This document shows, one piece after another, positions 1 to 13,990 of a stretch of DNA of 64,000 nucleotides. The position numbers were made by a program, and so were the translations under genes. Below the pieces are notes generated by a model, which searched no databases, was not told the DNA's origin, and worked only from the letters and a program-made list of their open reading frames with translations. Numbering within the stretch: position 1 is the stretch's first letter; the number at the start of each line of letters is the position of its first letter. The stretch spans positions 186,001 through 250,000 of the forward strand of contig LUGG01000003.1 of assembly GCA_001683735.1 (NCBI GenBank), written 5' to 3'. The DNA comes from Grifola frondosa (Eukaryota; Basidiomycota; Agaricomycetes; Polyporales; Grifolaceae).

Positions 1-680
1 AGGGTATGTGATCGGCATCGGCGACAGTGACGCCGATGCATGTTGCGTGGTGGTGGGAAGCGGTGGGATGGCAAAAGCGCATGGTGTGATGCATGTACAG
101 TACAGGGGCAGAGGAAATGGAAGGAAACGGTGAAGATACGGGGGAGGGACGGGGTACGTCGTCAGCGTCGGCGACAGTGATGCCAACGCATGTTGCGTGG
201 CGGCAGGAGTGGCGGGATCGCAACGACACATGGAGGAGTGCATGTACAGTGCAGTGGAAAAAGAAACGGAGGGAAACGGATAACATACGGGGGAGGAACG
301 AGCAGAATATCGTCGGCATCGACGACGATGACGACGACGCATGTCCCGCCGTGGCGGGGAGTGGCGGGATAGGGCCGTCACGTGGCGGAGTGCATGTGCA
401 GCGCGGGGGGAAAAGAAACGGAGGGAAACGGATAGCATACGGGGGAGGAACGGGCAGAATGTCGATGGCGTCGGCGACGACGACGACGACGCATGTTGCA
501 TGGTGGCAGGGAGTGGCAGGATAGGGCCGTCACGTGGCGGAGTGCATGTGCAGCGTGGGGGAAAAGAAACGGAGGGAAATGGATGACATACGGGGGAGGA
601 ATGGGCAGAATGTCGTCGGCGTCGGCGACGACGACGACGACGCATGTCCCGCCGCGGCGGGGAGTGGCGGGATCGGGATC
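1..680. repeat. GC-rich minisatellite, about 4.5 units of about 151 bp
   Basis: The motif gcatgt followed by tgcg or cccgcc recurs at 38, 188, 339, 491 and 642, a spacing of 150-152 bp. Between these anchors each unit carries a purine-rich 'ggaaacgga..acgggggagg' block and a run of cgacgacgac triplets. The array is cut by the left edge of the window, so its full length is unknown. Open reading frames on both strands follow the repeat unit and are not credited as genes. The composition (many CG dinucleotides) contrasts strongly with the DNA that follows. Confidence 0.85.
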
Positions 681-950
681 GCAAGGTAATCGGTGGCTAG
701 GCACGGAGCACGTGATGGGGATGATGCCGAGGCGCGTCGGGACGGTCCTTATCGCTATCCGATATCTCCCCGAGGAGGAGTTTACTAATGAGGAAGGGAG
801 CGGGAATTACGGGCAGTGGTACTGGCAGTGTGTCGGAATTAGGCAGTCAAGGCTAATTAGCCTGTCACACCCGGTCCGGTATGGCAGGCTAAGTAGCCGA
901 GGTACACGTGAGGTCGAGGTGGAACTAGGGGTCTTCTAGGTGATACAAAT
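681..950. other. Single-copy transition between minisatellite and AT-rich tract
   Basis: This stretch still contains CG dinucleotides but no repeat unit and no recognisable coding signal. CG frequency drops sharply near position 950. Confidence 0.45.
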
Positions 951-2311
951 GCACACTATCTGCCTGCTGATTGCTGCAGGAGATGACAATGTTCAGAAAT
1001 TTAATGAGCAGTGAGCGCAATTTAAGCCCCCCCTACATACAGGCTTACTAATCTCTTGATAGATTTGCACATGTACTAACATTTGAGTGTGATGCCATAT
1101 GGTGCTTTGGCTTAAACATCTTAGGTTAAAAGAAGCACACCGCACAGAACTTTGAGAACATTCTTCAGGTGCATGTTTTACATGTGTACATTTTATTCTA
1201 ACTAATTTAAATCCACAGTGCATAATTCTGATTGTTAAGAGTCTGTTATCTGACAAGCATAATTAGATTATACTCAACATGTTCTTCAAACTTGCAGTGT
1301 GGCATGTACATGCAAAGCTGTGCTTTCATACTGAATTAACCCTCTGTCAATTTAAGCTGACCATCAAAATGATGGGCACAAGTGTCTGAAAGTTCAAGAA
1401 GGTTGTCTGTGTGACATATATTATGAAGAGGCTCCCAATGGAGACAGCTGTGTGAAAAAAATAAGCTATGGTTCTAAGTTGTAAGACATTACTTCAGAAC
1501 CATGGACAACTGCACTACACAAATTGTGAGTTTTCATCTTCTTATTTATTCCAATTTGCTTAACTAATAACTATAGGAAGAGCTTAAATATAAATGGGTC
1601 AAGAGATTTTATGTACACACAAACAAGAATGTGCAATTTTAGTTACAGATCACAAGACATTAATTATATGAGGTCTACCTTCACAAGCTGTGACTGCATG
1701 ACCATTCACTTCATGGGGGACCAAGCACCAACCACAAATGCTCTGAACACAAGATAAGCAACATAAATATGACTCATGTGAAGAACTTCTACTCTCAGAA
1801 GACATGCAGGCAGATACATCTTAGCTTCAAGAACAAGGAGTTGTTGTGCAAGACTGATGCCAAGACACACTTTCACATTACTGACAACTAGTGCCATTCT
1901 GTCAATATTACTTGCAAGGTATGTCTTCATTAAATAGACACATGCTTGGCCTTAACCTGTGCCCAGGGTTTTATATGAAAATTGGCAGAGCATCTTATGT
2001 GACACAGTCATTGTTGAGTGGGGGCACATGTATGTGCACAAAGTAAAGATATAAGATGTGAGCAAGATTTAATCAACCCACTCAAACATCATGATGCTCA
2101 CCCACTGTGACAGTCCTCATCTGTTTTTATATGTGTTCTTAGCATTTTTTACATCAACACTTATCAATTTGAATCAGAATTCTTGAAGCATTCAGAGACA
2201 GAGTACTTCAATATGTTGTGGATGCATGCATCAAAGCTTGATGAGACAGTTCCAGGAGAATTCAAGACATGCTGGTTGCATTATCTCAAGTTCATTGAAA
2301 GCAGCCTAACA

Positions 2312-2670
2312 GTATTGCTGCAGCTAAGTCAGGCCTAAATCATATATAACTTATAACATATGCAGTTTTTTAGACACCATGGTGATCTTACTTTCATTTT
2401 GTAGCCTAGATATAGTGGCATATGCATGCCAAAGTGCAAAATGTTATATCTTGTATTGATAGAGATATGGTCAAACAGCTGATTGCAAACTTTGACTTTT
2501 TAGTCAGCTATATTAGTAATGTAACTGAAATTAAAACATATTAAAGATAATTATATTCAAATACAACATATATTAGCTATTAATTTCAATTGAGATTATG
2601 TGATTATCTCCAAAATTCATGTCAGAATACCTAAAAAGCTGAAACAGGTGTAACTAAGCCATAGCAACAC
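2312..2670 (+). mobile_element. MITE-like element, copy 1
   Basis: The left end (gtattgctgcagctaag) is the inverted complement of the right end (cttag-type ending in agcaacac), giving terminal inverted repeats close to GTGTTGCT..GCTTAGT. The 359-bp unit matches 20031-20407 along nearly its whole length, with many substitutions and small indels. It is followed by TA and preceded by CA, consistent with a mutated TA target duplication. No protein is encoded, so it would be non-autonomous. TA duplications fit a Tc1/mariner-type or related DNA transposase; the family cannot be fixed from the copies alone. Confidence 0.7.
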
Positions 2671-3235
2671 TACAGTCTGATGACACATTTTATTTTTTGG
2701 ACCCTCAGCAAGTGTTAAGGGCAGTGCACTTCATTTTTACTTTTCACTTTGAGACTACTGATTAGTGACTCTCTGAGCCAAGCGTGGTGCATCTACATGA
2801 TGAAGAAAACAGTGATTGAAAGTGTTTTTATATCAAAATGTGGATATTTGTTCAATTTCTCATTTAAACTATGCTAATGTTCTATCAAAGGTTTGCTGAT
2901 TATGATGTGCTCATGAGGTATAATGGTGAGAGTGTCAGGCATCATTTTGGTAGCTTGTATTTAACCACCACAGACTCCAAACTTGATGATCATGACACCA
3001 GAAGAAGAGGCAGAGGAAGAAACAAATGAGCACTTTAAAGAAGAAGAATCAAGCAACAGTGAGTCAGCACACGCTGACTCAAATGCAGAGATAAATTCAG
3101 ATGAGGAACCAGACTTAGGGCCTGAGGATGGTGAGGATGTCAATATGTCAATTACAATGGGGATGACAGCAATTTGGAGGGCTTCAGAGCATTGTAATTC
3201 ATGCTGAAGATGTATATAGAATATATATAAAGAGA

Positions 3236-3263
3236 ATATTTATTTATTTATTTATTATATTAA
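3236..3263. repeat. (TTTA)n microsatellite
   Basis: A short run of TTTA repeats lies in the AT-rich tract. Confidence 0.8.
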
Positions 3264-4689
3264 CTTCCATTATAGGACACTACAATTTAAGCAGGTATCC
3301 ACATGTGATAATCTATGCAAGTACCTACATATGCAGGACTGATGTGATCTGCTGCATGCTTTGCTGGGTGCTTGTCCTACCCGGCCAGATACATGTAGTC
3401 TTGTGGTCAGCCTGGCCAGATTGCATGTGTCTGGTTAGACAGTGCAATGTCCACCAGACTTTTGACTTTTTGCTGATGTATGAAGGCTGGACAGACCTTA
3501 TCTGAGAGGTTATTGAGAGGTCCCCTATGAGAAACTCGAGTTTGACAGTGCTAATGACACAGTTGTGCACAAGCATTAAATATTGAAGTGTGAGCTACTG
3601 TCTGCTGTAGCTGCTACAATCTTTCTGTTAATGTTCTCAAAGCTTTTTAATAGTGAGTGAAGCCTGATGGCATGATGAACATTGCAGAGAGACTTTTGTG
3701 ATTGAGCAATGCATTGTTATGTGAACCAGCAAAAAATATATCAGCTGGCAGCTGATGCCAAGATTCAGTTACATTATGAGATACATTGACAGTAGCTTCA
3801 GACTGACTGTATGGTAGTTGGTCACACTCAGAGCTTATTGATATCTTTCTTCTGCATTTAGTTTTACTTTTATTCAATATCTCTTGACTCCACTGCTTCT
3901 GACTAAATGGCTGTCTGACGAGACAGAGACCTATGCATAAGTAATGGATGATCCTTTGCTCCTGTTTGAGGGCTGGAATGTATATATAAATAAATGACAT
4001 TTATTACTAAATCTGTCACATCAGATTTTGAGATCTCTGATAATATGACTTTCTGTTTGAGAAGTGTTCTGGCAGGAGCCAGCTCATATTATGGGGACTT
4101 TCTATATTAGCACATGTTTTGCCCTATTTGATTTGATAGACAGCATACAAAGATCTGACTTTCAATTTCCACAACTTTTGTTACTACTTCCTTACAATTG
4201 CAGACTTTAGAGCTATGAATTTCTGTACTACTTAAGGTGTCCTCCCATGTCATAAATGAAGTATCTTCTTCCCCTCAAAATTACTCATCATGCTTTGCTT
4301 AAAAGTACTTGGCTTACTTGTTATTATAAGATCATTGGCTATATAACATATTGTTCTCATATTCAATACTTAATTCTCTCACATTCTGGCTTGGAGTTAC
4401 TATTAGTATGTAGTATATATAATACTCACATTTGTAGTTTTTATTTGGAGCCAGTTTAGACATTATCCAGAATAACCCTCAGAGCCACATATTGTACTCC
4501 CACAACTGATGCTCTAAATAGTTTGATACCTCTCCCATTGACTGCTTTTATAGAAAAAGTAACTGAGCATAATAAGTCAACTTCCTTGCTAATTCTTACG
4601 CAAGAGTGACAACAGCAAACCCTTTTTTCTTATATTATTATTTTTATGCTAACACATATAATTCTCTAAAGTCTGAAACCTTCTTCATA

Positions 4690-4722
4690 GTTATATATAT
4701 ATTATATATATATAGAAGTAAT
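4690..4722. repeat. (TA)n microsatellite
   Basis: Two alternating TA runs are separated by a single irregular step. The surrounding 4600-5030 is the most AT-rich part of the window and holds no coding signal. Confidence 0.7.
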
Positions 4723-7700
4723 AAATTAAGAAGAACATAAGTTATAATATAGTACTTATTTATGACTTGACAATAATCATATATAAGATGTATATACCAT
4801 ATACTGTATATTTACAACAATTTTATATATGTATACTAAATGCTTAGAGTCTTAGTACCTTGTAATATTATATTATAGCATGCATCCAATTATAATAATC
4901 TTCTCTTGCTATGTTTGCTTATAAAGGCAAAAGGTTCACACTTTACCAAATCAGAGTATGGACCTTTTAAATTAGATGGTCACTCTTTTTATTAAGCATT
5001 AAATATTTTTAATGTTTAAAAAAAAGGTAATATCACTCTTTCTTTCAATCTTGGGCAGCTATTTTTACATGGTAAGACAATTAGACACAGCAACCATATT
5101 GAGCAGTAGTGGTAATAGCAGTTGAGTGTGCCAGTTTAATGAGTGCAAGCATGCATTGCTGGAGCTGAGTTTGTTATCAATGACCCCCCATCTTTTTCAT
5201 ACACTGTATATACCCTTTTCTATTTAAATCTCAAATGTGTTCATTCTCATGTACTTGTATTTAATTACTCTATATCTGATCTTGATATATACTTTTCCCA
5301 CTCAGTATAGGAGACCATTATGGGTTAAATCTTATTATATATTTCACATTACATATGAAACAGCTTCAGTTAGCAGAGCTGAGTCAACATTCCAGCTTCC
5401 ATACATTTATATAGATAGCTAACATACATCAGCATGTATGCCATAATATTAGGTCACTGAGTGGGCTCCTCAATCTCAAGACAAATCTTGTAAGCCTGTC
5501 TAATAGAATATATAATAATGATGGCAAGTCCCCCTCTCTCCCCCTAGCTTCCCAACTCCTACACAATGTTCATTTCTGCTGTCAGGAGGGCACAGTTTAT
5601 GTCATTTTCACTTTGTCTTGACAATTTCCTATTCAATCAACCAGATGCAGAAGAAAATCTGTGTCAAGATCTTATGTTGCACCTGGAAGCACATTCAAAG
5701 CTGAAGTACTATGGTGGTCACCTGATAATAATTGTGAGATGAGTATTTTCTCAAAACCTATTTATGGTTGCTTACATCCTTTGATTTTAGAGGCATAGCT
5801 CCCACGAGGGTGGAACCAACCCTAGCGCTGAATTATATTTAACAATTCATGTCGTCAAGAAGCATGATGACAAGATCAAAGAACATATCAGTGTGTTCTA
5901 TGTTGAACATAGAATAGGCTCGGTAATAAGAGTAAGTGCAAACATAATTTTTTACATATGGATTGGAGGCCACTATGACCAGATTGCCATTATGCAGATT
6001 ATCACAAAGGCCACTGCAGAGGCAGCAAAGGCGAAACAGATGATGAAGGTGAAGGCTCCAATGGTGAGGATGCAAGGAAAGCATTAAGTTTGATCTCCTC
6101 TACTTGTATCACACATCTTGTTCTTTCAGTATATATGTGATTGATTGTTTGAAAGTACCATGAAATGCTTCAGATACTCAAAATTTTGCTAAATCTCATA
6201 TCGATCTGAAGTGCATTTTCATCAAGCCCAAGCTACACATTCTATGCCACATCTTGAAAGACATCTGCCATAATGGCCCTATCAGATTTTATTTCACTGA
6301 GATTTTCAAGCATTATCACAACAGAATCTGCAAGAGTGAATTAATATTGTTTTGGACTGTCACATATACATGGTATATATTGACTACATGATACTCATAA
6401 TAACAGAGACATTGGACTCATTACATATGGCCAGTAAGATATTCTATACAAATTCATCATGAAAATAAATGATAAACATAAGAAAAAAATGGAATGAAAT
6501 ATTCAAATATGAGCACTGAAGCACAATTGCATGAATACATATGAAAATGATGAAATTGGTACAAAAGCACAACTGCACTTGTGTGGGCTATAAATGATAT
6601 CACTATTTATGAGGTTAGCTTGATGTATGCCACTTGAATAATTGGAAAGTACATACAAAGACTATGTCAAAGATCCATAATATCTGAAAAGTTTGCTCAC
6701 AATAACATAAAGGTGATAATGGCCTTATGTCTGCCATAACTGCAGGGTTTACAGAGACCCAATGTAGTCCAATTTATCTTGCATATTTTATTTAAAGTGG
6801 TGAACACATTGGTAGCTCCAGATGTTATGAAAGCATCATTGACCAATAAATGAACCCATCCCTCAAGAGCAGATGATGTTGCACCATCTCATAAATAGCC
6901 AGGAGTGGTGAAACATAAAGAAGGAGGGAGAGCAGAAAGCTTGTGAATGAATAACAGCCAGGATGATAGGAAGGCCTTGCTGACATGCATCACATGGATG
7001 AAAATGGAGTAGAAAATTGCTACTCAGAGAATGGGAGGAGGGGGTTCCATTGCATCATGTTGACATCTTGGCCAAATGTAGATAAGCAAAGAAGATCATA
7101 GCATGTTAATTTGATGATGTCAGACAGGCATAGTTAAATGACCAGTTTTAACCATTCTGTAAAAGCAGAATTAAGGGTGAAATGGATAAGACGGGGTTGA
7201 TTTGGTCAAATGGTGTGAAGGCAATAAATGCAGTAATGATAGAGGATGCTGAACTTGAGTCTGAGCAATTTACACAATATTGAAGCAATTCTGTGAAATG
7301 GTGAGGAATTTATGACAAAAAAACTATGTAGATAATGAGTGAGGATAATAACACTAATGGTCATTGACCACTTATGCTTCAAGCTTTAAAGCTACAAAGA
7401 TATTATAAAGCTTATTAAATGTGATTCTGTGTGCTTTATATACCTCACATTCTTTGACTGTCACCCTGATCATGTGGGTGACCATCATGTCATTCTTATT
7501 ACCATTGATTTTAAATGTGCACTTGAACTCAATGAATTGTTGAGATAGAAAAGAATAATGAAGCTAGAACTGGATATCATCTACCTGGATGATGATAGAC
7601 TTGTCATCATACCAAAAATGAGTGCTACACTAAGGGATGAGTAGATTGGTCATGATGACAGGTAGATGAGAGTGAATAGTGTTTAGGCTCACATAGGATG

Positions 7701-9030
7701 GCAGATTAAATGATGAAGTGATGCTGCAGATTGTGTTTGTCTTGGTTGAGACTGGAATGATGATGTTTCCTAATTTGGTCAGGCACATCTTCATGTCATA
7801 CATCAATGGTTTTTTGTGATTTATATCCATAATTTTATGCACACTCACATCTAAGAGATTTTATCCTCAAAATTTAACTATATCTCTTGATATTATATAT
7901 TTGATTCATATGTCTGATGAAATGTGAGTGTGATCAATTGTGGTTCATTGTCATGATTATCTGCATGTCTAATAACAAGCCAAGAGAAAACAGTTTTGGG
8001 AAAGAAACCTTCAAAAGAGCTGCAGGTCAACCACTTGCAAATTCCATTCAACTAATAGGTTATATCACCCATGCTTGAGCTGGATGATCCAGTTGATGGA
8101 GTAGAGATTACAGATATGATTTTTTGTTGGCAGCCACTCATAGAGCAAGCCCTTGAATGCAACACCATTCCATCTCATCAGTTGAGATTATCCATGCTAG
8201 AAAATCTCCAGGAGTAGAAGTAGGTCAGGATAGCACTAACACAATTGACAAAATGCAATCATTTCAAAGCTGATAGTGTGTATGTCTATGCTTTTAATGA
8301 TTTATGTCTTGTATGGAGGACCAGATATTACTTCCTCAACTACATATGCATCTTGCTGGCACAAAGTGGAATTAATGCCATCATTCTCTCCAGCTGAGCC
8401 ATTGCTATGCATTCACAATTAATTTATCTCATCATCATTGGGGATAGCCAGACACAAAAATGGACCTTGAATTTGACCTCACAAATCATATGATGTATCT
8501 CAGTGAGTACAGTCAGGAAGTGGTTTGGCTTGTCATGACTTCTTATGAGAGCATCAATCTGCCTTCATTAGCCAAGCTTATAGCACATTCTGGCAAATGC
8601 AGTTATATGGAGGATATTGCATCTTGTGTGGTTGTGACATTTTTAGCCTCCTATTCTGAGAAGTTGAAATACCATGACATCCTTGTGCATGAGAATGGAT
8701 ATTCAAATATCTCATCTGATGAAAACTTGCATGCTAGGACAAATATCCTGTAAAATGATAAAGTGTGTCATCATCTGACCCAATGCCAAATTCCAAATAG
8801 TGTTCACTATAACCTTCAGTTCACCTTGTCACAGATGCAACAATGATCACTTTATTTCAAATACTACTATGCTATGTGAATAGCCAATGTGCCTGATCAA
8901 TATAAAGACATTCCTATTCTTGAATCAAGTAAGACACTTATAGTCATGATTATGTATGGTCAAAACCAGCCAATAGGACATTTAGATCAGCATGATGCAT
9001 CAAAGACTGTCTGGAACAGGGAATGTAGTT

Positions 9031-9241
9031 ATCTTTTATATGTTTTAATTTCAGTTACATTGCTAATGTAGCTGACTAAAAAGTCGAACTTTACAATCAG
9101 CTTTTTGGCTATATCTCCATCAATAAATTGTATAACATTTTGCCCTTTGTATATTTATGCCACTATATCTGGACTACAGAATACAGATAAAATTACTATG
9201 ACATCTTAAAAACTGCACAAGTTATGAGTCATATATGATTT
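9031..9241 (-). mobile_element. MITE-like element, truncated inverted copy
   Basis: The reverse complement of this segment matches the interior of the elements at 2312 and 20031, including the shared blocks around 'atcatatatgactcataac', 'gttata..gatggagatat' and 'gactttttagtcagct'. Both ends are missing, so no terminal repeats or target duplication remain. Confidence 0.65.
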
Positions 9242-10349
9242 TCTTTTATATTTCTCTGTATCTTTCAATCATTTAAAACACTCAATTTACTTGCAATTTG
9301 TAAGTTCAATCAGTTATCTAGTCTGATACAAAGGACTTCTACAGTAAATTGAGAGCCCATTTACATTATATCTCATTGCTACTGATTTTACAATCTATAG
9401 AATACATTATAGGTGCTTTATAGGTTAGAGTCAGCAATAGAGTATTAACATCTCATCGACAATATATGCTGACCACCAGTTGTCACATGCTTCATTGCAT
9501 TCATAACATTCCAGATACGACATGGCCAAATAAAGAATGTTATGTTAGATATCTTCTAGTTATTGAAACATTCCCAGTTTGCACATTAATTGATGATGTC
9601 AATTGGTGATTACATGGTTGAAGTCCCCACATTTTTTACAAGTCACAGAGCATGAGACCAGACTCCTTCATGTCATCTCTCAAATCATTAATGATATAAG
9701 TGCAAATTTTTCACTTTCAGCTTAGGCCCACATTTTGATCTAGAATTCTGCTCATTCCTTTTTGACTTCTTCTGATGCCATCACTATTATAATGGAGATA
9801 TGACAGCTTGATTGGATTATACATAGCACCAGCCAAGATGGCACTCTCAACTGGGGTATTTATATGACCCAAATGTCCACTTTTATGCTTACGATGATAT
9901 GTGCAGACTTTTCTTTGAGATAGCATCTTTCTCAAAACAAGAATAGTTTTGGTCCCAAGTGGACAAAGAAACATGATATGTTAAACTATTTCATGGCAGG
10001 TCTTCCCTCCTCTTATTTATTTTAGGTCATAAAGTCATCAGTCTAGTTAACTTCATCAGGCTTAGCATTGCATGGGTATTACTGGTGTCATGAAATCTTC
10101 TACATATGGCATCTTCTGGAGGATGCATGATGAGCATGTTTCGACTACATACTTTTATGAGCTGAAGACCATGTTTATCCAACTCCAAGACAGTCATACC
10201 AATCATGCCATATAAAGTCTTGCAAGAGGTCTGATGGATATTCATCAAATATCTGAAGGATGGGGCAAATTTCATTGTGAACAGTGGTGATAATGAAATT
10301 CTTGATGTCCTCAATGAATGCATTGAAAAGTAATTCTGATACCTACATT

Positions 10350-10392
10350 ACAAGTCATATATAATTTAGGCCCACTTTAGCTGTAGCAACTA
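10350..10392 (-). mobile_element. MITE-like element, left-end fragment
   Basis: The reverse complement resembles the first 45 bases of the 2312 and 20031 copies (gttgctacagctaaag, then gggcctaaat..tatgact). It overlaps the part already present at 9031-9241 by some 25 bases, so it is better seen as a separate fragment than as the other half of one split copy. Confidence 0.45.
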
Positions 10393-12040
10393 CAAGGACT
10401 AATATAATAATAAGATGTTACATAAAGCACAAACATCACACTTATGCTAAAATCAAGACAGTGCTAAAGGTGAAGATAACAGAGGAGAAAAAAAGAAAAG
10501 GAAGAAAATTAATCTTGCAAATATAGAGAATCAAATATTGACAAGTAATATTCAAAAATCTGCAGTGTATATTACACATGTCATAGCTAATATATTCAGA
10601 CCTGCAAAAAGGGATAAGTGTTCTTGTGAAGTGAAGCAGAAGATGCTTATTGAGCCAAGTGCTGATAATGGAGAAGATAACTTGTATCCAGATATACTGA
10701 TGGACATTGGCTCCACCTTAAAGTCAGACAATGTATCACAGGCGAAGAAAGCAAAGAAGGGTAGTGTAATTAGAAAGACCATTATCATAGTTCATAAGAC
10801 ACCCTCTGATCCCTCCATCAATTAAGTGCAGAGTACTGTGGCAGACAAATTGAGAATGTCACCAAAAAGATGTGGTTTAGCTGCAAGTTAAAGAGAAGTA
10901 TTAGCACTCATTAATTATCATGTCTTGTTAATTGTAACCTGCAGCCAAGTTACTTAATAAAAAGATCAATTAAATAGTTTAGCTCTGAGAGAACTGTCAA
11001 CTTAAGTTTATTGATTCAGACAAAGTCAATTAAGACTTTCAAGCTCTTCAGGTAGATTTGAAATAAAGCAGTATATTTCAAATAGTAGTTACAACAGTAA
11101 GTAACTACTCAATAACAGTCAAACTATGTATTCAGGGTGTCTTATGCACCTAGGGATAATTTTTGATCCTAGGAAAGATCTCTCTTCTCCTCCAGCTGAG
11201 ACACCCTTTATATACTAAATTTTGCAGGAAAGTCAAAACAATAGGAACTATTCAATCTTCCTATTGGGTATGAATAAAAAATGGAAAACAATATAATTCA
11301 AACAATAAACATGAATAATAAAATCTTCTTATCACAATAAAACAGTAGGCCAACAATAATAACATCAAAGAAAAATAAAAATTCAAACAATAAATCAAAA
11401 GACAATATTATCAAAGAACAATTAGAAAAACAATAAAGAATTTTAGTACAATAGCTCTTTACAATTAAAAAATATGTCCATTGTAATTTATAAAAATATA
11501 AACAATAAGCATGTGTCCAAAAAGGTTCAACAATAGCCATCTATTATTGTGCATGACCCCAGTGTTATTGTTTCCAAGTATGCTATGCCTATACAATTGG
11601 TGACTTATCTCCATTCAAATGTAATGATAAACAGTGCTAGGTCCTAACTCCTATAAAATGGTAGTATATTTTCATACTTCCTCGTTGTTTTTTTTATCTG
11701 CTATCTGATTAAATGGTTAACTTTGAGGTGTGTCTTTTCTTCAAATTGGTGAGGAGGGGAGGTACTATTTGGCCTCTCCCCTTCTTACCCTGATCATCAT
11801 CATCAATTGTCTCCTCCTCCCATGGCCAGTCCATCCAATGCATAGAACCAGGAGATGATATCATTTGAATCTCTGCAGTGTGAACCTACACCTGTACAGG
11901 ATCCTCTTGAACCACCTGTCTTTATCGCAGACCCAATTGATCACACATGCTGGCTGTCTTTGCATGCTGCAGGCATGCACCTTGGTGGTGCACTGGACAG
12001 CCTCCTTGTCGCCCAGGTGGAATGTTAAGCAGAAATTGAC

Positions 12041-12472
12041 ATGATTATCACTCATACAGGAGGTTGTCCGAAGGACTATGAGGACCCTTATCGATTTAAT
12101 GCAGAGTACTTGAGTGACTTGGAGTGCACTTCCCTGTTGACGGAGAACATGTGGCTGCACAGTGAACTTCACCAACAATGTTTCCTGATGGAGCATATAC
12201 AAGCCCAACTGGGGCATTATAATGTACAAATGTTGAATTTGTATGACACCTATGGTGGTCTTATCTGGAGTGCCGGGTTGGGACAGGGGATGAGGAACAT
12301 GAGAAAGAGGAACCAGTGGATAGGAAGGAAAAAGGGAAGGGGAAGAGGAAGGGGAAGGAGAGGAAGAGGAAGAGGGATCACTAGAATAGCATTTTCATCA
12401 TTGTTATCATATGTGCCTCCACATTCTTACTCTGTACAATATCTGTGCAGCAATGAGAAAAAGGATTTTTAA
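12041..12472 (+). pseudogene. Unidentified open frame ending in a Gly/Arg repeat tail
   Basis: A 143-residue open frame with a mixed-composition N-terminal half (an LTENMWLHSELHQQ stretch predicted helical) and a C-terminal run of GR and GK dipeptides from the purine microsatellite at 12322-12376. I do not recognise a family. It lies inside the CpG-depleted tract with no neighbouring exon I can join, so a relic of a mobile-element gene or a chance frame are both possible. Confidence 0.2.
12322..12376. repeat. Purine-rich (GGAAGR)n microsatellite
   Basis: Imperfect repeats of ggaaggg/ggaaga on the plus strand; in one frame they read as GR/GK dipeptides. Confidence 0.8.
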
Positions 12473-12604
12473 ATGAATTATGTGTTAGTGAATTGAAACA
12501 GTAGAATTGAAAATTATAGAGGAGTAAATTAGGACATCCATATCTCCTCCCAATAAAAATGTTTATTGTCCATTAATGCACTCGGCTGCAGTGAAATAAC
12601 ATAA

Positions 12605-12860
12605 AGACAAAGGTTGCACAAATGACTGTGATGTGGTGTGCATGCATATGGTGACTGTTGCACAGATGGACCATGGACATTCACACCATGATGTAGTGTG
12701 TGGTGTGCATGCACACAGGGGATGTCTGCACAGTGATGTGGTGTGCGTGTGTACCCTGAAAGTGGCACATTGCACATAAAGAAGTAGACTGATGCACAGA
12801 CATTTCAAGTGGTGAGCATGCTAGGCCATACTCAGAGATTAGATGTGCAGTGACCTTTAA
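12605..12860. repeat. Diverged units of a TG-rich satellite
   Basis: 'gtgatgtggtgtg' occurs near 12628 and 12732, followed by 'cactcagag.ttagatgtgcagtgacc' near 12830. The same phrases make up the array at 14720-15170, so this is a separated, more diverged block of the same satellite. Confidence 0.6.
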
Positions 12861-13529
12861 AAGATGGATGTCCTGGGGACTCAACAAAAAGGTAGATAAT
12901 ATTTATAGTGATAAAACCCATCTGAGTCTTGTGCACCATCACATATTGTAATATGAAATAAAGAAGAGCAAAAAGATGTAGCCTAGTATTTAAAAACCAA
13001 GAAGAGGCAACTGATCTTGGAAAGCAGATGTTCTGTTATGAATGTATCCAAGGAAACTATATCAGCTGTTTTCTTGGGAATGGTATTCATCACAAAGGTG
13101 AAAACTCTCTCAACCATATTAGCCACCATATCAGCAAAAGCAAGAGAGGAAGAAGATGATAATACTTCAAGTCACTGAGGGCACCACTGTCCAAATCAGA
13201 AATAATAATTTCCATTTTTCATGCATTCAAAGTATGGACTTTTCCAGCATAATGCAAATCTTCAACAAGCAGAAGGTCAATAAGCTGGCCTATTTGTGGC
13301 ATATTGCTGGTCTTGTGATGAAGATAGGCATAGCAGTCAAGAAAGCCCACTCGACTGTCCAATCTTTGACAGGGTGTGGTGGTGAGATTATGGTGACATG
13401 CAGAAATGTTCACTGCAGTTTCAACATTCAAAAGTCGGCATTTTCACTGGCTAATGCTCAGTATATGCTGGACAACATTGAAATGAATTTGGTACAGCTG
13501 TGATGATACATGACCACAGCAAAATACAT

Positions 13530-13990
13530 CAGTGGTGCAGACATTTGCCTCCATAGAGGCGAGGCAAGATGGAGGGTCTAATGTCCTAGCAATTATGCCC
13601 ACCATCCTGCATTCCGCTCTCCTTGTCGACCTGTCCTGTGGTGATGATGGCCTGCACCTCTGCCGATCCACCTTCATCGGGAATGATCTAAAGGCTGTTA
13701 GTATACCAGTATCAATCAACAATCACGGACTCACATCAACGTAGTGGGCGAACACCACTGCCATAGTGAAGGTGACATATTTCTCCCAGACAGCTGTGTT
13801 CGCGTCGCCGATCTTGCCCATCCTGTTGATCTCCTCAGTGAGCCACCGCATCCCCTCATAGTGGCGGAGGATGTTGATGCCATTGACAAAGATGTGCTCT
13901 TCCAACACCTTCGACCTCAGTGTGTCCCTCTCCCCTTTCACGAACCAGTCATGGTAAGGGAGACTTTCATGTCTGGAGTGTACCTACCAA
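13530..13990 (-). pseudogene. CG-retaining fragment with an unidentified open frame
   Basis: Unlike its surroundings this 460-bp block keeps CG dinucleotides (gtcgacc, tcgcgtcgccg, ccgatcc). On the minus strand a 72-residue open frame (13941 to 13723) has ordinary protein-like composition with the motifs RDTLRSKVLEEHIF and WEKYVTFTMAVVFAHYVDV and ends at a plausible GTGAGT donor. I do not recognise the family. It could be an exon of a more recently inserted element or of a gene fragment. Confidence 0.3.

Noticed and set aside
93..939. Several open frames of 60-148 residues over the minisatellite, on both strands
   Set aside because: They repeat with the 151-bp unit and exist in multiple frames at once; they reflect the repeat, not protein selection.
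2961..3207. Acidic plus-strand frame (Glu/Asp/Ser-rich) and its minus-strand shadow
   Set aside because: Low-complexity gaagaa-type sequence in a decayed tract; no family, start context or neighbouring exon.
8460..8753. 97-residue open frame in the AT-rich tract
   Set aside because: No recognisable motif, splice partner or conservation argument.
10538..10825. 95-residue Lys-rich open frame
   Set aside because: Composition is ordinary but nothing links it to a family or to adjacent exons.
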